Assembly: GCA_949130495.1 (NCBI GenBank)
Contig: OX422210.1
Coordinates: 496,101,760 to 496,165,759, forward strand
DNA: 64,000 bases
Source: Sambucus nigra
Taxonomy: Eukaryota > Streptophyta > Magnoliopsida > Dipsacales > Adoxaceae
Reading direction: 5' to 3'
In this document: positions 11,683-23,019 of the stretch, in pieces
Numbering within the stretch: position 1 is the first letter of the stretch
Layout of the letters: the number at the start of each line of letters is the position of its first letter
The notes under the pieces: model-generated
What the model was told of the DNA's origin: nothing
Seen by the model: the letters and a program-made list of their open reading frames with translations, nothing else
Database searches by the model: none
Program-made: the position numbers and the translations under genes

Positions 11683-13255
11683 AGTAATACCCCAACATTT
11701 TGAGGGATTATTTATGAATATTATATAAGATTTTGATAATATATATTTGAAAACAATTTATTTTGTTACAAATTGAATCAAACATTTAACTTTAAATACA
11801 AATGGTTTGGGGCATTTTATAATGGTTTAAATATATAAAGTGGACAATTTTGAATTAAAGGAAAATATGATAATATGTACTACCTTAAGCTCCAAGGTAT
11901 GATTTGAGGTAGGGGATATATAAGGAATATTTATCTAATTATAAGGAAAGGAAGATGAAAACGAGAGGCCAACAAAAGAAATTTAGAGAGGCAAAAAGGA
12001 GAGGAATGGAAAAAATTCACTTTGGCATATTTTATATCTTCTTTTGGATTGATTTCGGAAGACATTTGAGAAAACTCAAAACACATACCTAACCCAATTT
12101 TTCATCTAGAATCAAAATCTGAAGTCAGATTGGTAATTCAGATAACATTTGGATATTATGTATACAGGTTTCAAAACAGGCTTACAATTGTGGATTTTGA
12201 CTCTCTTGAGGTAGTTTTGTTTTTTCGTGATTAATTTAGTGTGCTAAACTTATTCAACCTTGATTATATTGTTATAATATTGATATGTGTGGGATTTATA
12301 TTTATTAAATGCTCATATACTATATTCATTATTGCGCCCATTGTGTATCTGTTATTTTATGTCATGTAGTTTGGGGTATTGAAACTAATTGATTTTGTGT
12401 GCATATTTTGTTTTAAAAATTGGGTAGATTACATGTACACTTGATTTATGGGAATTGAATTGGGAGAATTATATTATGATGATTATTATTGGAGAATGTA
12501 TAGGCATTCCTTAGCCAAACCACCTGCTAGACGGGTTGTGCTATCAGCTCCGGTTTTATTTATTATCCAAAGACTAGGCCATGGACCCCGGTTGGTGAGT
12601 ATGCCAAATTCTATTATGGCGGTAATTTCAATATTTTATGGTGGTGATGGACGGTTATGGTGGGTCATGTACTCAAGTTATATTATTTTTTTGGTGGTGT
12701 GGCATTGGATTGTTTCAAGGATAATTAATAGGATAATGGATGGTAGTCCACACCGTACTATGGGAAGTACGAGTTGAATTTCGATATGGGGTCTTAGGTT
12801 GTGTAGTGATCGAGGTGGGATCCTTGGTTATCATTATGTTATTGGGATTTTGGTTTGAGTGTTCATATTGCATACACTCTTGTATATAATGCACGTACAT
12901 ACGAGTACGTGTAGTTACACTTGGTGCATTTATACGAGCTACTGAGCTTCCCGCTCACCCCTCTATAGTTTGTTGTACTTTAGGTTTGATGTGAGATGAT
13001 ATTTATGACATTGTTGCGATTGGGATCATCCTTAGAGGCTCTGAATAGTTCTTTACAAAATATAAATATACCGCTTTATTTATTATAAAATATTTTGTAA
13101 AATGACATTTGAGATTTAATAAAAATAAGACATTATATTCATTTATTTACGTATTTATGCTTCCGCAAATTTATGCTCAATCTAAATGATATCTTTTTGT
13201 AAAAAAAATCTTTAATTTATCAATATTTTTTAGTATCACCTCATGGGGGGTTTCA
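11683..13255 (+). repeat. Mini-LTR copy 2, complete
   Basis: About 1,573 bp. It starts agtaatacccc (first base changed from the usual tg) and ends gggtttca before the next primer site. It shares its whole length with copy 3. Confidence 0.85.
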
Positions 13256-13442
13256 AAGTGATTTTAGAGGATTGGTTGTTCGTATTCTAGGTTAAGGGGA
13301 TATTGGTGTTTTACATTGTCCGTTAAGAGAAATTTTATTTATGTTGTCTCTTAGTTGGGTAATGTTTAACTTTCTATTAAAATTTAATGGAATAAATTTT
13401 GGGGTGAATTTCGAGGATGAAATTCCTTTTCAAGGGGACGAA
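13256..13442 (+). other. Mini-element internal region 2
   Basis: 187 bp. The primer site is degraded to tgattttagagg (13259-13270). The tail cgaggatgaaattcc and ttcaaggggacgaa keep the polypurine layout. No coding sequence. Confidence 0.8.
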
Positions 13443-15033
13443 TGTAATATCCTATTTTTATAGGGCTTATTTATGAATATTATATAAAATTTTGAAAATA
13501 TATATTTGAAAATAACTTATTTTGTCTTGAAATCGATTCAAACATTTAAATTTAAATATAAATGGTTTTGGGACCTTTTATAATGGTTTAAATATATAAA
13601 GTGGACAATATTGAATTAAAGGGCTATATGGTAATACGCGTTACCTTAGGCTCTAAGGTAGGATTTGAGGGAGGTTCTATACGAGGAATATTATGGCTAA
13701 TTATAAGGAAAGGAAGATGAAAAAGAGAGGCCAAAAATAAAATTCAAAGAGGCAAAAACGAGAGGAATGGAAAGTATCACTTTGGAGTGTTTATAACGTT
13801 TTTGTGAGTGATTTCGGATGAGATTTGAGAAAAACTCAAAACACATACTTAACCCAATTTTTTGTCTAGAATAAAAATATGAATTTAAATTCGTAATGCA
13901 GATAACATTTGGATATTATATTTATGTGTTTTCAAAATAGGCCTACAATTGTGGATTTTGACTCTCTTGAGGTAGTTTCATTCTCTCAAGGTTAATTTAG
14001 TGTTCTACACCTATTCAACCATGATTATATAGTTATATTCATGCTATTTATTGCATTTATATGTATTATATGCTCGTAAACTATATTCATTGTTGCACTC
14101 ATTGTGTATGTGTTATTTTCATGCCGTGTAGTTTTGTGTAACGAAACTAGTTGATTTTGCAAGCATGTTCTGTTATAGAAATTAGGTAGAATACATGTAC
14201 ACATGATTTATCGGAATTGAATGTAAAATTTATTCGAATTGAGGGAATGATATTATGATGAATAGTATTGGATAATTCATCGTCGTTCCTTAGCCAAACC
14301 ACCCGCTGGGCGGGGTGTGCTATCATCTACGATTTTGTTTATTATCCAAAGACTTAGCATTGGACCTGAGTTGGCGAGTATGCCAAATGTTATTAGGCGG
14401 TGATGCCAATGTTTTATGGTGGTGATGTCAGGTTATGATGGGTCATGTACTAAAGTTATATCATTTATTTTGGGGGGCATTGGATTGTTTCGTGGATAAA
14501 TAACAGGATGGTGGATGGTAGTCTATACCGTATTATGGGAAGTACGATGGAAATTTTAAAATGGGATCTTGGGTTGTATACTGACAGAGGTGAGATACTA
14601 GGTTATTATTATATTATTGGGATTCTAGTTTTCAGTGTTCATATGACATACACTCTTGTATACGATGCACGTACACACTAGTATGTGTAGTTACACTTGA
14701 CGCATTTCTATGAGCTACTGAGTTTTTCATTCACCCCTCTGTAGTTTGGTGTATTTCAGGTTTGATGTGAGATGATATTTATGGCATCGTTGGGATTGGG
14801 ATCATCGTTAGAGGATTTGGATATTTCCTTACAAAAAATAAATATACCGATTTGTTTATTATAAATTATTTTGTAAAATGACATTTGAGATTCAATGAAA
14901 ATTATAAATTCTATTCATTTTATTTACGTATTTATGCTTCTGCAAATTTTTGCTCAATCAAAATAATATTTTTTTGTAAAACAAATTCTCAAATTTATCA
15001 ATAGCTTTTAGTACAACCTCCCGGGGTTTTTCA
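13443..15033 (+). repeat. Mini-LTR copy 3, complete
   Basis: About 1,591 bp. It starts tgtaatatcc, the canonical tg start, and ends ggtttttca. Aligns with copy 2 throughout. Confidence 0.85.
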
Positions 15034-15214
15034 AAGTGATCTCAAAGCATAGGTTATTCTTATCATCGGACGAGGGGTTATTGGTTTGTTACGTTGTTCA
15101 TTGAGAGGGATTTTATTTATATTGTCTCCTAGTTGGGTAATGTTGAATTTTATGTGTGAATTTAATGGAAGAAAATTTTCGGTGAATTTCGAGGACGAAA
15201 TTCGTTTTGTTGGG
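15034..15214 (+). other. Mini-element internal region 3
   Basis: About 181 bp. The degraded primer site is tgatctcaaagc (15037-15048). The purine-rich end ggggggagggggagggg runs into the next LTR, whose first bases are lost. Confidence 0.75.
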
Positions 15215-16452
15215 GGGAGGGGGAGGGGCTTATTTATGAATATTATATAATATTTTGATAATATATATTTGAAAAAAAATTATTTGGGTTTAAAATCGAA
15301 ATAAATATTTATATTTAAATATAAATGGTTTTGGGACATTTTATAATGGTTTAAATACATAAAGTGGAAAATTTTGAATTAAAGGGCAATATGGTAATAT
15401 GCGTTACCTTAGTCTCGAAGATTTAATTTGAGGGAGGGTCTATATAAGGAATATTATGGATAATTATAAGTAAAGGAAGTTGAAAAAGAGAGGCCAAAAA
15501 TAAATTTTAAGGAGGCAAAAAATGAGAGGAATGGAAATAGTCACTTTAGAGTATTTTATATCTTCTTTTTGAGTGATTTCAGATGAGATTTGGGAAAAAC
15601 TCAAAGCACATACCAACCCAATTTTTCATCTAAAATCCAAATCTGAAGTCGGATTGGCAATTCGGATAACTTTTGGATATTATTTTTCTGTGTTTTTAAA
15701 GCTGACCTACAATTATCGATTTTGACTCCCTTAAGTTAGTTTCGTTCTTCCGTGGTTAATTTAGTGTGCTATACCTATTCAACCTTGATTGTATAGTTAT
15801 ATTCATGATATGTGTTGCAATTATATGTATTTTATCCCATATACTAAATTCATTCTTGCACCAAGTGTGTATGTGTTATTTTCACACCATGCAATTTGGT
15901 GTAACGAAACTACATAATTTTGTGAGCATGTTTGGTTATCGAAACTGGATAGAATACATGCACACTTGATTTACGGAAATTGAAAGTTGAAATTTATTAT
16001 TATGATAAATATTATTGAAGAATTCATAAGCAATTCTTATCCACAGTGTTGTTAGTTGCAATTTTGTTTAATATTCAAAAACTAGGACATGGATCCCGAT
16101 CTGCGAGTATGCCACATATTATTACGGTGGTAGTGCCAATATTCTATGGTGGTGATGCAATATTATGATGGGTCATGTGATACAGTTATAATATTTATTT
16201 ATTTTTTGGAGGTGGGCATTGGATTCTTTAGAGTATAATAAATAGGATAGTGGACGGAAGTCCATACCATACTATGGGAAGTACAACGGGAATTTTGATA
16301 TGGGGTCTTGAATTGTGTAGTGATCGAGGTGAGATCCCAGGTTGGTATTTGTTGTTGGGATTTTAGTTTGATTGTTCATGTTACATACACTCTTTTATTT
16401 GATGCACGCACACACGAGTATGTGTAGTTACAATTAGAGCATTTATACGAGT
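15215..16452 (+). repeat. Mini-LTR copy 4, 3'-truncated
   Basis: Starts in the purine tract with the canonical tgtaatacc missing, then follows the LTR from cttatttatgaatattatat to about 16452 (gcatttatacgagt), where unrelated minus-strand coding sequence begins. Confidence 0.8.
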
Positions 16453-16469
16453 GAAGAAGTTCAGCACAC

Positions 16470-17070
16470 CTGCTAACGTATATTCAGGGGGAACGCCAAA
16501 CTGAATCTCTCAGACAGTCACATGAACTGCATTATTGGGATGCCCCTAAGAAATTCAAAACGGCCTTCCCACCAAGCATCTAGAACATTCAGGGTCTCTT
16601 CCAGTATCACTGTCGCAAGATTGTGATAGTATGACACCCACGCAGTGATTATAGCTAGTTGAGGATCCACCACCACCAACAGTAACTTTGAAAGTAAGCC
16701 AAGGTTTATAGCTCCGGAATAGCTCACATTACCAACATCTTACTAACGCACGAAATACAACATAGTCGGGAGAGAAATCATTCCTCCCATAACCAATGAC
16801 CGAGCTGCCGAGGTTGAGATATGGAGAAGTCCTACAAAACTCCCAAGCAGACCGATAGAATTTAGGTATGGCCACCTCAACACTGGGATTTACCCCTAGT
16901 ATAGCAGAGAACTCCTCATAAGTCGGGAAGACTATGTCCAAGCCAAAGAGAAAATCATGATCCTCTGGTACAAAAATTATATCGCCGCCATCAGCATGTT
17001 CCAGTCAATAGGTCGGTTATGCCACAAGGAAATTCGACGCATGTTGAAGGCATTATAGTCTACATTATAC
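16470..17070 (-). pseudogene. DUF7745-like plant transposon-associated gene, decayed
   Basis: Minus-strand open stretches 16941-16729 and 16727-16518 lie nearly end to end. The first has FGLDIVFPTYEEFSAILG, resembling the FG--ELCPT-EEF--LLG pattern I know from DUF7745 proteins abundant in plant repeats. The second has ATVILEETLNVLDAWWEGRF, which fits the following domain segment. Stops near 16730 and 16517 and a frame change near 16950 break it. A TATA-like box at 17215-17230 lies upstream on the same strand. The family assignment is from memory of the motif and was not searched. Confidence 0.5.
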
Positions 17071-17204
17071 TAGCAGATAGCCTCTTAATTTACGAGGTAA
17101 GAGGATAATTAAATTCTTTTGGGAAGATCCATGCTCAAAATGATCCGACAAGAAGCAAGAAATAAGCAAAAGAAAGTAAATGTGGATGGGTAAAGAAAAC
17201 ACTC

Positions 17205-17395
17205 CACCATTACCCCCTTTTTTATACTTAAAAAACTTGGCTAGAGACAAGGGTCCTGCAAAATTCAAATGAAACCCTACCCCATCAAGGAAAAAGTAGT
17301 TGAAGAAAGTGTAATCAAGAGTTGGGATAATTATACTGAACTAACATGTCGATAGGTAGGATAAGGAGTATGTCGATCGGCATCTCCCAACTTTT
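17205..17395 (-). promoter_or_regulatory. Promoter-like region upstream of the DUF7745-like pseudogene
   Basis: The reverse complement has taagtataaaaaaggggg (TATA-like, about 17214-17231). Farther upstream are gccgatcgacat and cctatcgacatg (17343-17390). The same pattern, CGATCGAC-type words and then a TATA box, occurs at 19985-20060 and 21749-21850. Inferred from sequence only. Confidence 0.4.
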
Positions 17396-17679
17396 AGCAA
17401 ATCTTCTTTTTCCTTCTTTGTTAAAATACAAAAAAAATATTTTTATTTTTCAGGCCAGTTCCTCCTATTTTTCCCTATCCATTCTCAAAATAAATTTATT
17501 TTTAAGTCATTATAATCCTTTTTACATTCTAAGTAGCAAAGTAAAAAGTTCATTAAGTCATTAAAAGAAAAAGATAAATAAATAAAACATCATTCATTGC
17601 ATATATAATGCTTAATTATATTGGCCTTGTAGGAAAAACACAAAAATAGCGGGACTCAGCCCGAACCCCCATAAAAAAT

Positions 17680-17695
17680 TCTCTCTCTCTCTCTA

Positions 17696-17786
<91 letters not shown>
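17680..17786. repeat. (CT)n then (TA)n microsatellite
   Basis: A run of ct repeats (about 17680-17716) passes directly into about 70 bp of ta repeats. It lies in non-coding sequence between the two minus-strand pseudogenes. Confidence 0.95.
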
Positions 17787-17789
<3 letters not shown>

Positions 17790-17829
17790 CATGCTAGTGA
17801 TGCACGCATTTTCCCTAATGCTGAACTGA

Positions 17830-19870
17830 GCAACCCCCGCTACTCGATCCAGACCCTTCCTCAGGCGACGCAGATGGAACTAAACAGGAAGGAACCGGGA
17901 TCGAATCCCGAATATGAGCCGTTGAAGAATGTACCCAATCCCATATGTCTCTCAGCCAGGTAGTCGACATCTGAGCGTGCAGTAAAAAACATAAGAAAAG
18001 AGCAAATCAGTCAGCTTGAGTAAAGATGAAATCACAAAGACAAAATTCAAATAAATGAAAGATATACCTCTGGTTGAAGGACATCCTCTGTCATCCCCAG
18101 CACCTCCAGATCATTCGCATTGGGATCATGCAGCATATGCACCGATCCTCCCTCAGGCCGCCTAATGTTGTAGGAGGGAGGATCAAGCCGCAGAGACGGA
18201 ACCTTTGACGTCATCACCGCTGCTGACATCGACGCACTAATCGTACTGTGCGTAGAACCCACTGGACGACTCGTGCCACTACCAGAAATTGCACGAGGAA
18301 GAAGAATAACGTTATATATGATGGGTGATATCATCCATCTCAATACAAAGTCAGGATAATCATAGGTCGTTGTCGTGTCGGTATACAACAAGTAAGGCTT
18401 GCCAACCGTCGCTACCACCCACACCTCCTTTGGCATCCTCGCACCTGCCTCATATATCTCGGGATCCTCACAGGTCGCACCATCACCTCATCCTCCACCA
18501 CCTATCGGACTAATCTCTCCCTAAAATACCAGGAGTAGCCAAACTCGTGCGCTTGCAGACGACGTAGTTGCCCATTCCCCCAGTCACCCGTGTGGGCTGG
18601 ATGGTCGTCCCCAAGGGATAAAAGGTCACCTGCAATATTCCTAGAAAAACATCAATATCTAAAAAAGTTCATTGAAGAAAAATGGTCTCAAGAGGATAGA
18701 AGAATTTACTCGATCACTCGTCAGGCCATTCAAGAACTGACGCACCACCACCAAAGAAAGAGACTGCCACGACTATCGGTTGGACTTCCGCCACTGGTAC
18801 ATATGGAAGAAGTCCCCCATTGACTCATCCTTCACAAATATAAAATGGGCATTAATCCCAATCACCTCATAAAACCACATCTGCAAAAGGATAAGGGGGG
18901 TCATCAATCAGAAGAAAGGAATAAAAAATGAAGGAAAATGCATAAATACAAAGAGGAAAAATACCACTAATAGATATGTGGCTCATGTAAAAGTCTAACG
19001 ATAGCACCGGCAGAAAGAATCAAAAGATGAATAAAGGGCCGCCAAAGTCAGGCTCTCCCAGTCAAAGAGAGGTATCTTTGAAAATACCCTCAAATCAGGA
19101 AAAAAATAGAAATGGACGATGTCGCCACTAATTTCCACCAAAAACCCTCCGAGCAACAAAATAATAAATAAATGGGCCATCTGTCGCACCTGCAGACTAG
19201 AGGTCTCATCAATCTGCCAACTCAATAAAACCTCCTTCAGAGAGAGATATGGTTGGACTCCCCTGAGACTATCCGCTTGAAATCACCCAATGCCACCTCC
19301 ACTGTCGCCGGCTTCACCCGCAAAGTTCGGACTTTCTAAAAATGGTGTACATCAATGGGAGTCACTGTCATCTCACCAAAATTGAAATGCATAGTGCGGG
19401 TAGTATCCCACCACCTCTATCCCAAGGCATATAGGACTGCCATAGAACAGGTCATCAAATCCAATACAGATGTCAAACTGCCAAAACCATCTGATTAAAC
19501 CACCCAATGCACCAACAGAGGAAGGTGTTTCTAGACATCCTTGAACCCCATCATCCTCAGGGAAAGAAGGGTCGATGTAGATATATTAGTCTATTAAAGC
19601 AAAGGGAAAAACCCTTGTCAAATTTAAAAAAAATAGGGAAATACACAAATAACAAGGAAAATACCGCAAAGGTCATCAACACATATGTAACCACTAGGGT
19701 TCACCACCCTAGAAGATCAATGGTGCGTAGGGTAACAAAGAAGAGTCCAATCGTCCGTAACTAGCTCAGATGAGTCAAAGACATTATCATTGCCTAGTAA
19801 TAGGCACCTTGGCCCTCCACTCCAAATGCGCCCAGTCATCCACACTCAACTGTGCCATGTGGACCGCACT
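17830..19870 (-). pseudogene. Plant mobile domain (PMD) gene, decayed
   Basis: The minus strand around 19410-19300 reads TMHFNFGEMTVTPIDVHHF, the hallmark FGEMT-TLEDV start of the plant mobile domain. Next (19225-18995) come VRQMAHLFIILLLGGFL and DWESLTLAALYSSFDSFCR, matching the LLG and WGS--LA-LYR-LC motifs. A likely intron begins with gt near 18967 and ends tttgcag near 18884. The following exon starts MWFYEVIGINAHF, as expected after the domain. The open stretch 18436-18047 continues the C-terminal part. The protein start may be in 19855-19800 (MAQLSVDDWAHLEW). Frameshifts and stops interrupt it. PMD genes are known both as host genes and as cargo of plant transposons. The decay and context favour cargo. 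Confidence 0.7.
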
Positions 19871-19984
19871 GCTTGAAAAATCCACCATTTACGAATCTTA
19901 GAAAATAGAAGAATTCTAGAACAGTTTGTAGAAGGTAAAGGCAGAAGATAAAAGGTTTGCAAGTTAGGAAAAATGAAGAAATCT

Positions 19985-20060
19985 CTCCCTTTTTATAGGA
20001 GGTTAAAGGGCATGTCGATTGGCTATCCTCATCCACATACCGATCGACATTGTCCCTTCA
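19985..20060 (-). promoter_or_regulatory. Promoter-like region upstream of the PMD pseudogene
   Basis: The reverse complement contains aatgtcgatcggtatg, gccaatcgacatgcc and then cctcctataaaaaggg, a TATA-type box about 150 bp before the putative protein start. The layout repeats that at 17205-17395 and 21749-21850. Confidence 0.45.
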
Positions 20061-20514
20061 CCTGCCCGAGGTAGTTCAAAGGACCATGCCATTGCCGTTT
20101 CGCACTCCCTACACCCTATTGGTCGACACCTCCCTCAAATTTTGTACAAAAGAATTCAAAAAATTCAGAAATCCCAAAAATTCCCCAGAAAATTCCTAAA
20201 ATTACCAAATCAATTTTAGAACTTCTTTCACCAAGAAAAACACTTTTTCAATCTCTCTCAATTAATACCACATTTTCTCCCCCAGCTCAAACCTCGTAAA
20301 ATCCTTAATGGAATCCCAGAATTATTCCCCCACTGTAATTCTCAAATCCAATTACATATCTCCCTAGCAACATCTCTAAGGGACACAATAGAATTTGAAA
20401 AATTCCCTAGAAGGGCTACATCCAATCCTTGGATTAGTACCTTTTCCCTAGAGGAGTCTCCAAATTCCCCAGAAAGAAAACCTCAACATTACCAAGGTCC
20501 TCATAATTGACATT
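20061..20514. other. Non-coding spacer
   Basis: C- and A-rich sequence with short imperfect repeats such as ttccccagaaa and cctagaagg. I recognise no coding potential or element end here. Confidence 0.5.
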
Positions 20515-21145
20515 GACTGCAGAATTGGTCGATCCCATCTTAAGCCCTCGAAATTTGGTCGCTCCTACCTAATCCCTCATAATTGGCTTCGACCCGCAGA
20601 ACTGGTCACTCCCTACTTAACTCCTCAGAACTGGTTTCAACCCTCAAAATTGGTCGCCCTCTACTTTAAGCCTTTAGGATTGTCTTAGACCCTCAGATTT
20701 GGTCACTCCCTACTTAATCCCTAAAAAATTTCTTTGACCTCAAAATTGGTCGCTCCTACCTAAGCCCTCAGAATTAGCTTCGACTAACAGAATTGGTTGT
20801 TTCTACTCAAGGTCCCCAGAATTGAACTTGGCCCTAAGAATTGTTCGCTCCTACCTAAGACCTCATAATTGGCTTCGACCCTCAGAATTGGTCGCTACCA
20901 CTTAAGAGCTCATAATTGGCTTTGACCCTCAGAATTGATCGTCATCTGCATAAGCCCTCAGAATTGGTCACTCTCCACTTAGGCCCTCAGAATTGGCCTC
21001 GACCCTCAGAATTGGTTTCTCCCTACCATAGGTCCTTCGAATCGACCTTAGACCACAAGATCATCCATCCCCATCATTACTTTAGGTCCACAGAATCGGC
21101 CTCGACCCTCTGAATCGATCATCCTCGTCCCTTAGGTCCATAGAA
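20515..21145. repeat. Minisatellite of cctcagaattggtcgctc type
   Basis: About 10 imperfect tandem copies with a period near 60 bp. Each contains two half-units: a form close to ccctcagaattggtcgctcc and a form close to cctcagaattggcttcgacc, separated by ctacctaag. Copies are diverged and vary in length. The array directly precedes the Ogre-like LTR region and may lie inside its U3. Confidence 0.8.
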
Positions 21146-22909
21146 TCAACCCATTTTCTAACATCATGTGGTGTTTATTAGTTAGATTTCACTTATTCTA
21201 AGCTCACCCATCGACGGGCTCTATAGACATCAAATTCTAGGACCCCCTAAGTCTCTCCTTAGGTCCCTAGAACATCCCCATTTCACTAAAAACCCTAGAT
21301 CATACTTCGAGTACTAGTCTAGAGTCCATTGGGCACTCTCGGGCCCCGTTTCACTCTGGTCGATTCTATCGTTAGATCAAAAGATCAATGAATCTACTAA
21401 GGTCTCTAAATCCCTTTTCCAACGATCTATCACATGTACGAATCAGCATAACTGTTTGGACGAACGGACCATTTTACTAAGAAAAATCGATCTCGAAGTA
21501 CCTCCCATAACCTTTCCAACGATCTGCCCCGTGCACGATTCTTACTTACAATTTGGATAAATGATCCATTATCGTCTGAAGATCTACCATTTAAAGGATA
21601 GACGAGTGCTTTCAAGCCCCGTTTGACACAAATTCAACTCCCAGACTTGGGAGAGGCCTAAAGGACTTTTGAAGGTCTCTGAATTACCTTTCTAACGATA
21701 TTCTTCGTGCATGATTTGAATCAACAGATTGAGTTCTCTGCATGGGACTGTCGATCGACCGGTCCATTTGCCTACCAATAGATAGTTTTTCTAGGGTTAC
21801 CTTCCGATTGACAAGGCTAGGGATATGCCGATCGACACCCTACCTTATAAATAGAAGGCATGGATCCACTCTCAAGGTAGACGTCAGATCGATCAATATT
21901 AGTGATCTAAGAAACGTTCTCTTGCAATCAGTGAAGTTTCCTTGTGTAAAATTCCTTTCATCTTTCATTCCCATCCTGTTCAAACCCATTTTTCAAAATA
22001 TCATTCTCTCTCATACAACATTCATCTCAACATTCAAGGGAGCTGATCAAAGATCAAAATCAAGCCTTAATTATCCATGTCAAAAAATCGTTCTCTCTCT
22101 TTAAATTCTTTATTTTTGCATTAGTTACATAAATTCTTAATCTAGATTTTACTTTAGCTCATACACATTAATACTTTATCCTTTATTAGTTATATTTCAC
22201 CTACTTTATTTGCTCTACAAAATTTAAAACAAAGAAAAATAGGGTTACACCTATAAATTCCAATGGGATTATCCACCAGAATTTCTCAAAACTAAAATAA
22301 TTTTTCTACACACACATATAATAAATTCTCATTTGAATATATGGGATAAACCCCACCCTTATCCCGCATGCGAACTACATGAATGTTGATGCCTTTATAG
22401 GCTATGTAGGCATTTTGGGTTAAAACTTGAGACTCGAGTCCAATTTTCCAATTTTTCCAGTTCACCATTTTTTGCATTTGCATCCTTTTCATCTATACTT
22501 TATTTTAATTTATAATATATATGTGATCCATACTCGCATTTTATCTAACATATATTATCGTTTCATTATAACGATCAATATCTCGATAAACACATACATC
22601 GTATTTTTTAGATATTATTTTAGGAGCATTACTATGGATGAACTCACTCTATCTTTTCGATGAGATGAGTTGGGCGATTCCGATCTCAATTTATATATAG
22701 ACTCACCCACACTTCAAGGCTAAATTAAGAAAAATAGTAACACAAACCCATGAGAGACCGAAAGGGTGGGATGGGTGTCTAACACCTTCCTATTCCGTAA
22801 CTTAGCCCCTGAACCTCTGAACTATTGGTTTCGTAAGCATCAATTTTTATTTTATACCTATCTCTTGAGGAGGTGACATGTTATTTTTCCTATTTTGTGC
22901 AAAATAGGT
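21146..22909 (+). repeat. Ogre/Tat-type LTR, 3' part (left end not defined)
   Basis: The end of this region has the pattern typical of Ogre-like LTRs: ggtgtctaacaccttcc, a segment on gaacctctgaactattggtttcg, and a run into aaaataggttggtgactccg. Upstream is a promoter (TATA at 21843-21851, ccttataaatagaagg) and three copies of a cctttccaacgat motif at about 21411, 21511 and 21687. No coding region follows. The left edge could be anywhere between about 20060 and 21150, so the minisatellite may belong to it. Confidence 0.55.
21749..21855 (+). promoter_or_regulatory. LTR promoter with CGATCGAC motifs and TATA box
   Basis: tgtcgatcgaccggtcc (21749), ttccgattgaca (about 21804) and tgccgatcgaca (21823) are followed within 20 bp by ccttataaatagaagg. 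This is the plus-strand counterpart of the two minus-strand modules near 17230 and 20000. Confidence 0.5.
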
Positions 22910-22925
22910 TGGTGACTCCGTCTTT
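22910..22925 (+). other. Primer binding site of the Ogre-like LTR
   Basis: tggtgactccgtcttt resembles tggcgactccgctggg, the site following Ogre-type LTRs, with one early mismatch and a diverged tail. Its position right after an LTR-like end supports the call. Confidence 0.5.
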
Positions 22926-22988
22926 TTACATCACCCCACATCAACGACGACTAAAGCGCTCCTAGAGAAAGAGGATGTGAGACCTTCT

Positions 22989-23013
22989 CCCCCCCCCCCC
23001 CCCCCCCCCCCCC
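22989..23013. repeat. 25-bp poly-C run
   Basis: An uninterrupted run of 25 C followed by gcgagaaagggag. It lies between the Ogre-like primer site and a chromovirus LTR fragment. Its length could be affected by sequencing or assembly. Confidence 0.9.
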
Positions 23014-23019
23014 GCGAGA

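Larger units (their letters stand above)
10618..16452 (+). mobile_element. Tandem array of a coding-free mini-LTR element
   Basis: Four copies of one LTR separated by three short internal regions of about 190 bp, in the order LTR-int-LTR-int-LTR-int-LTR, all in the same orientation. The repeat period is about 1,760-1,770 bp. Each internal region starts with an initiator-Met type primer site and ends with a purine-rich tract, and encodes nothing recognisable. The first and last LTRs are truncated at 10618 and 16452. The sequence before the polypurine tract (cgaggatgaaattcc) resembles the 3' end of chromovirus pol regions, suggesting a deletion derivative. The copies have diverged noticeably, so the array is old. 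Confidence 0.85.

Noticed and set aside
12448..12777. 109-codon open frame in the mini-LTR array
   Set aside because: It lies inside LTR copy 2, is not conserved in copies 3 and 4, and has no domain.
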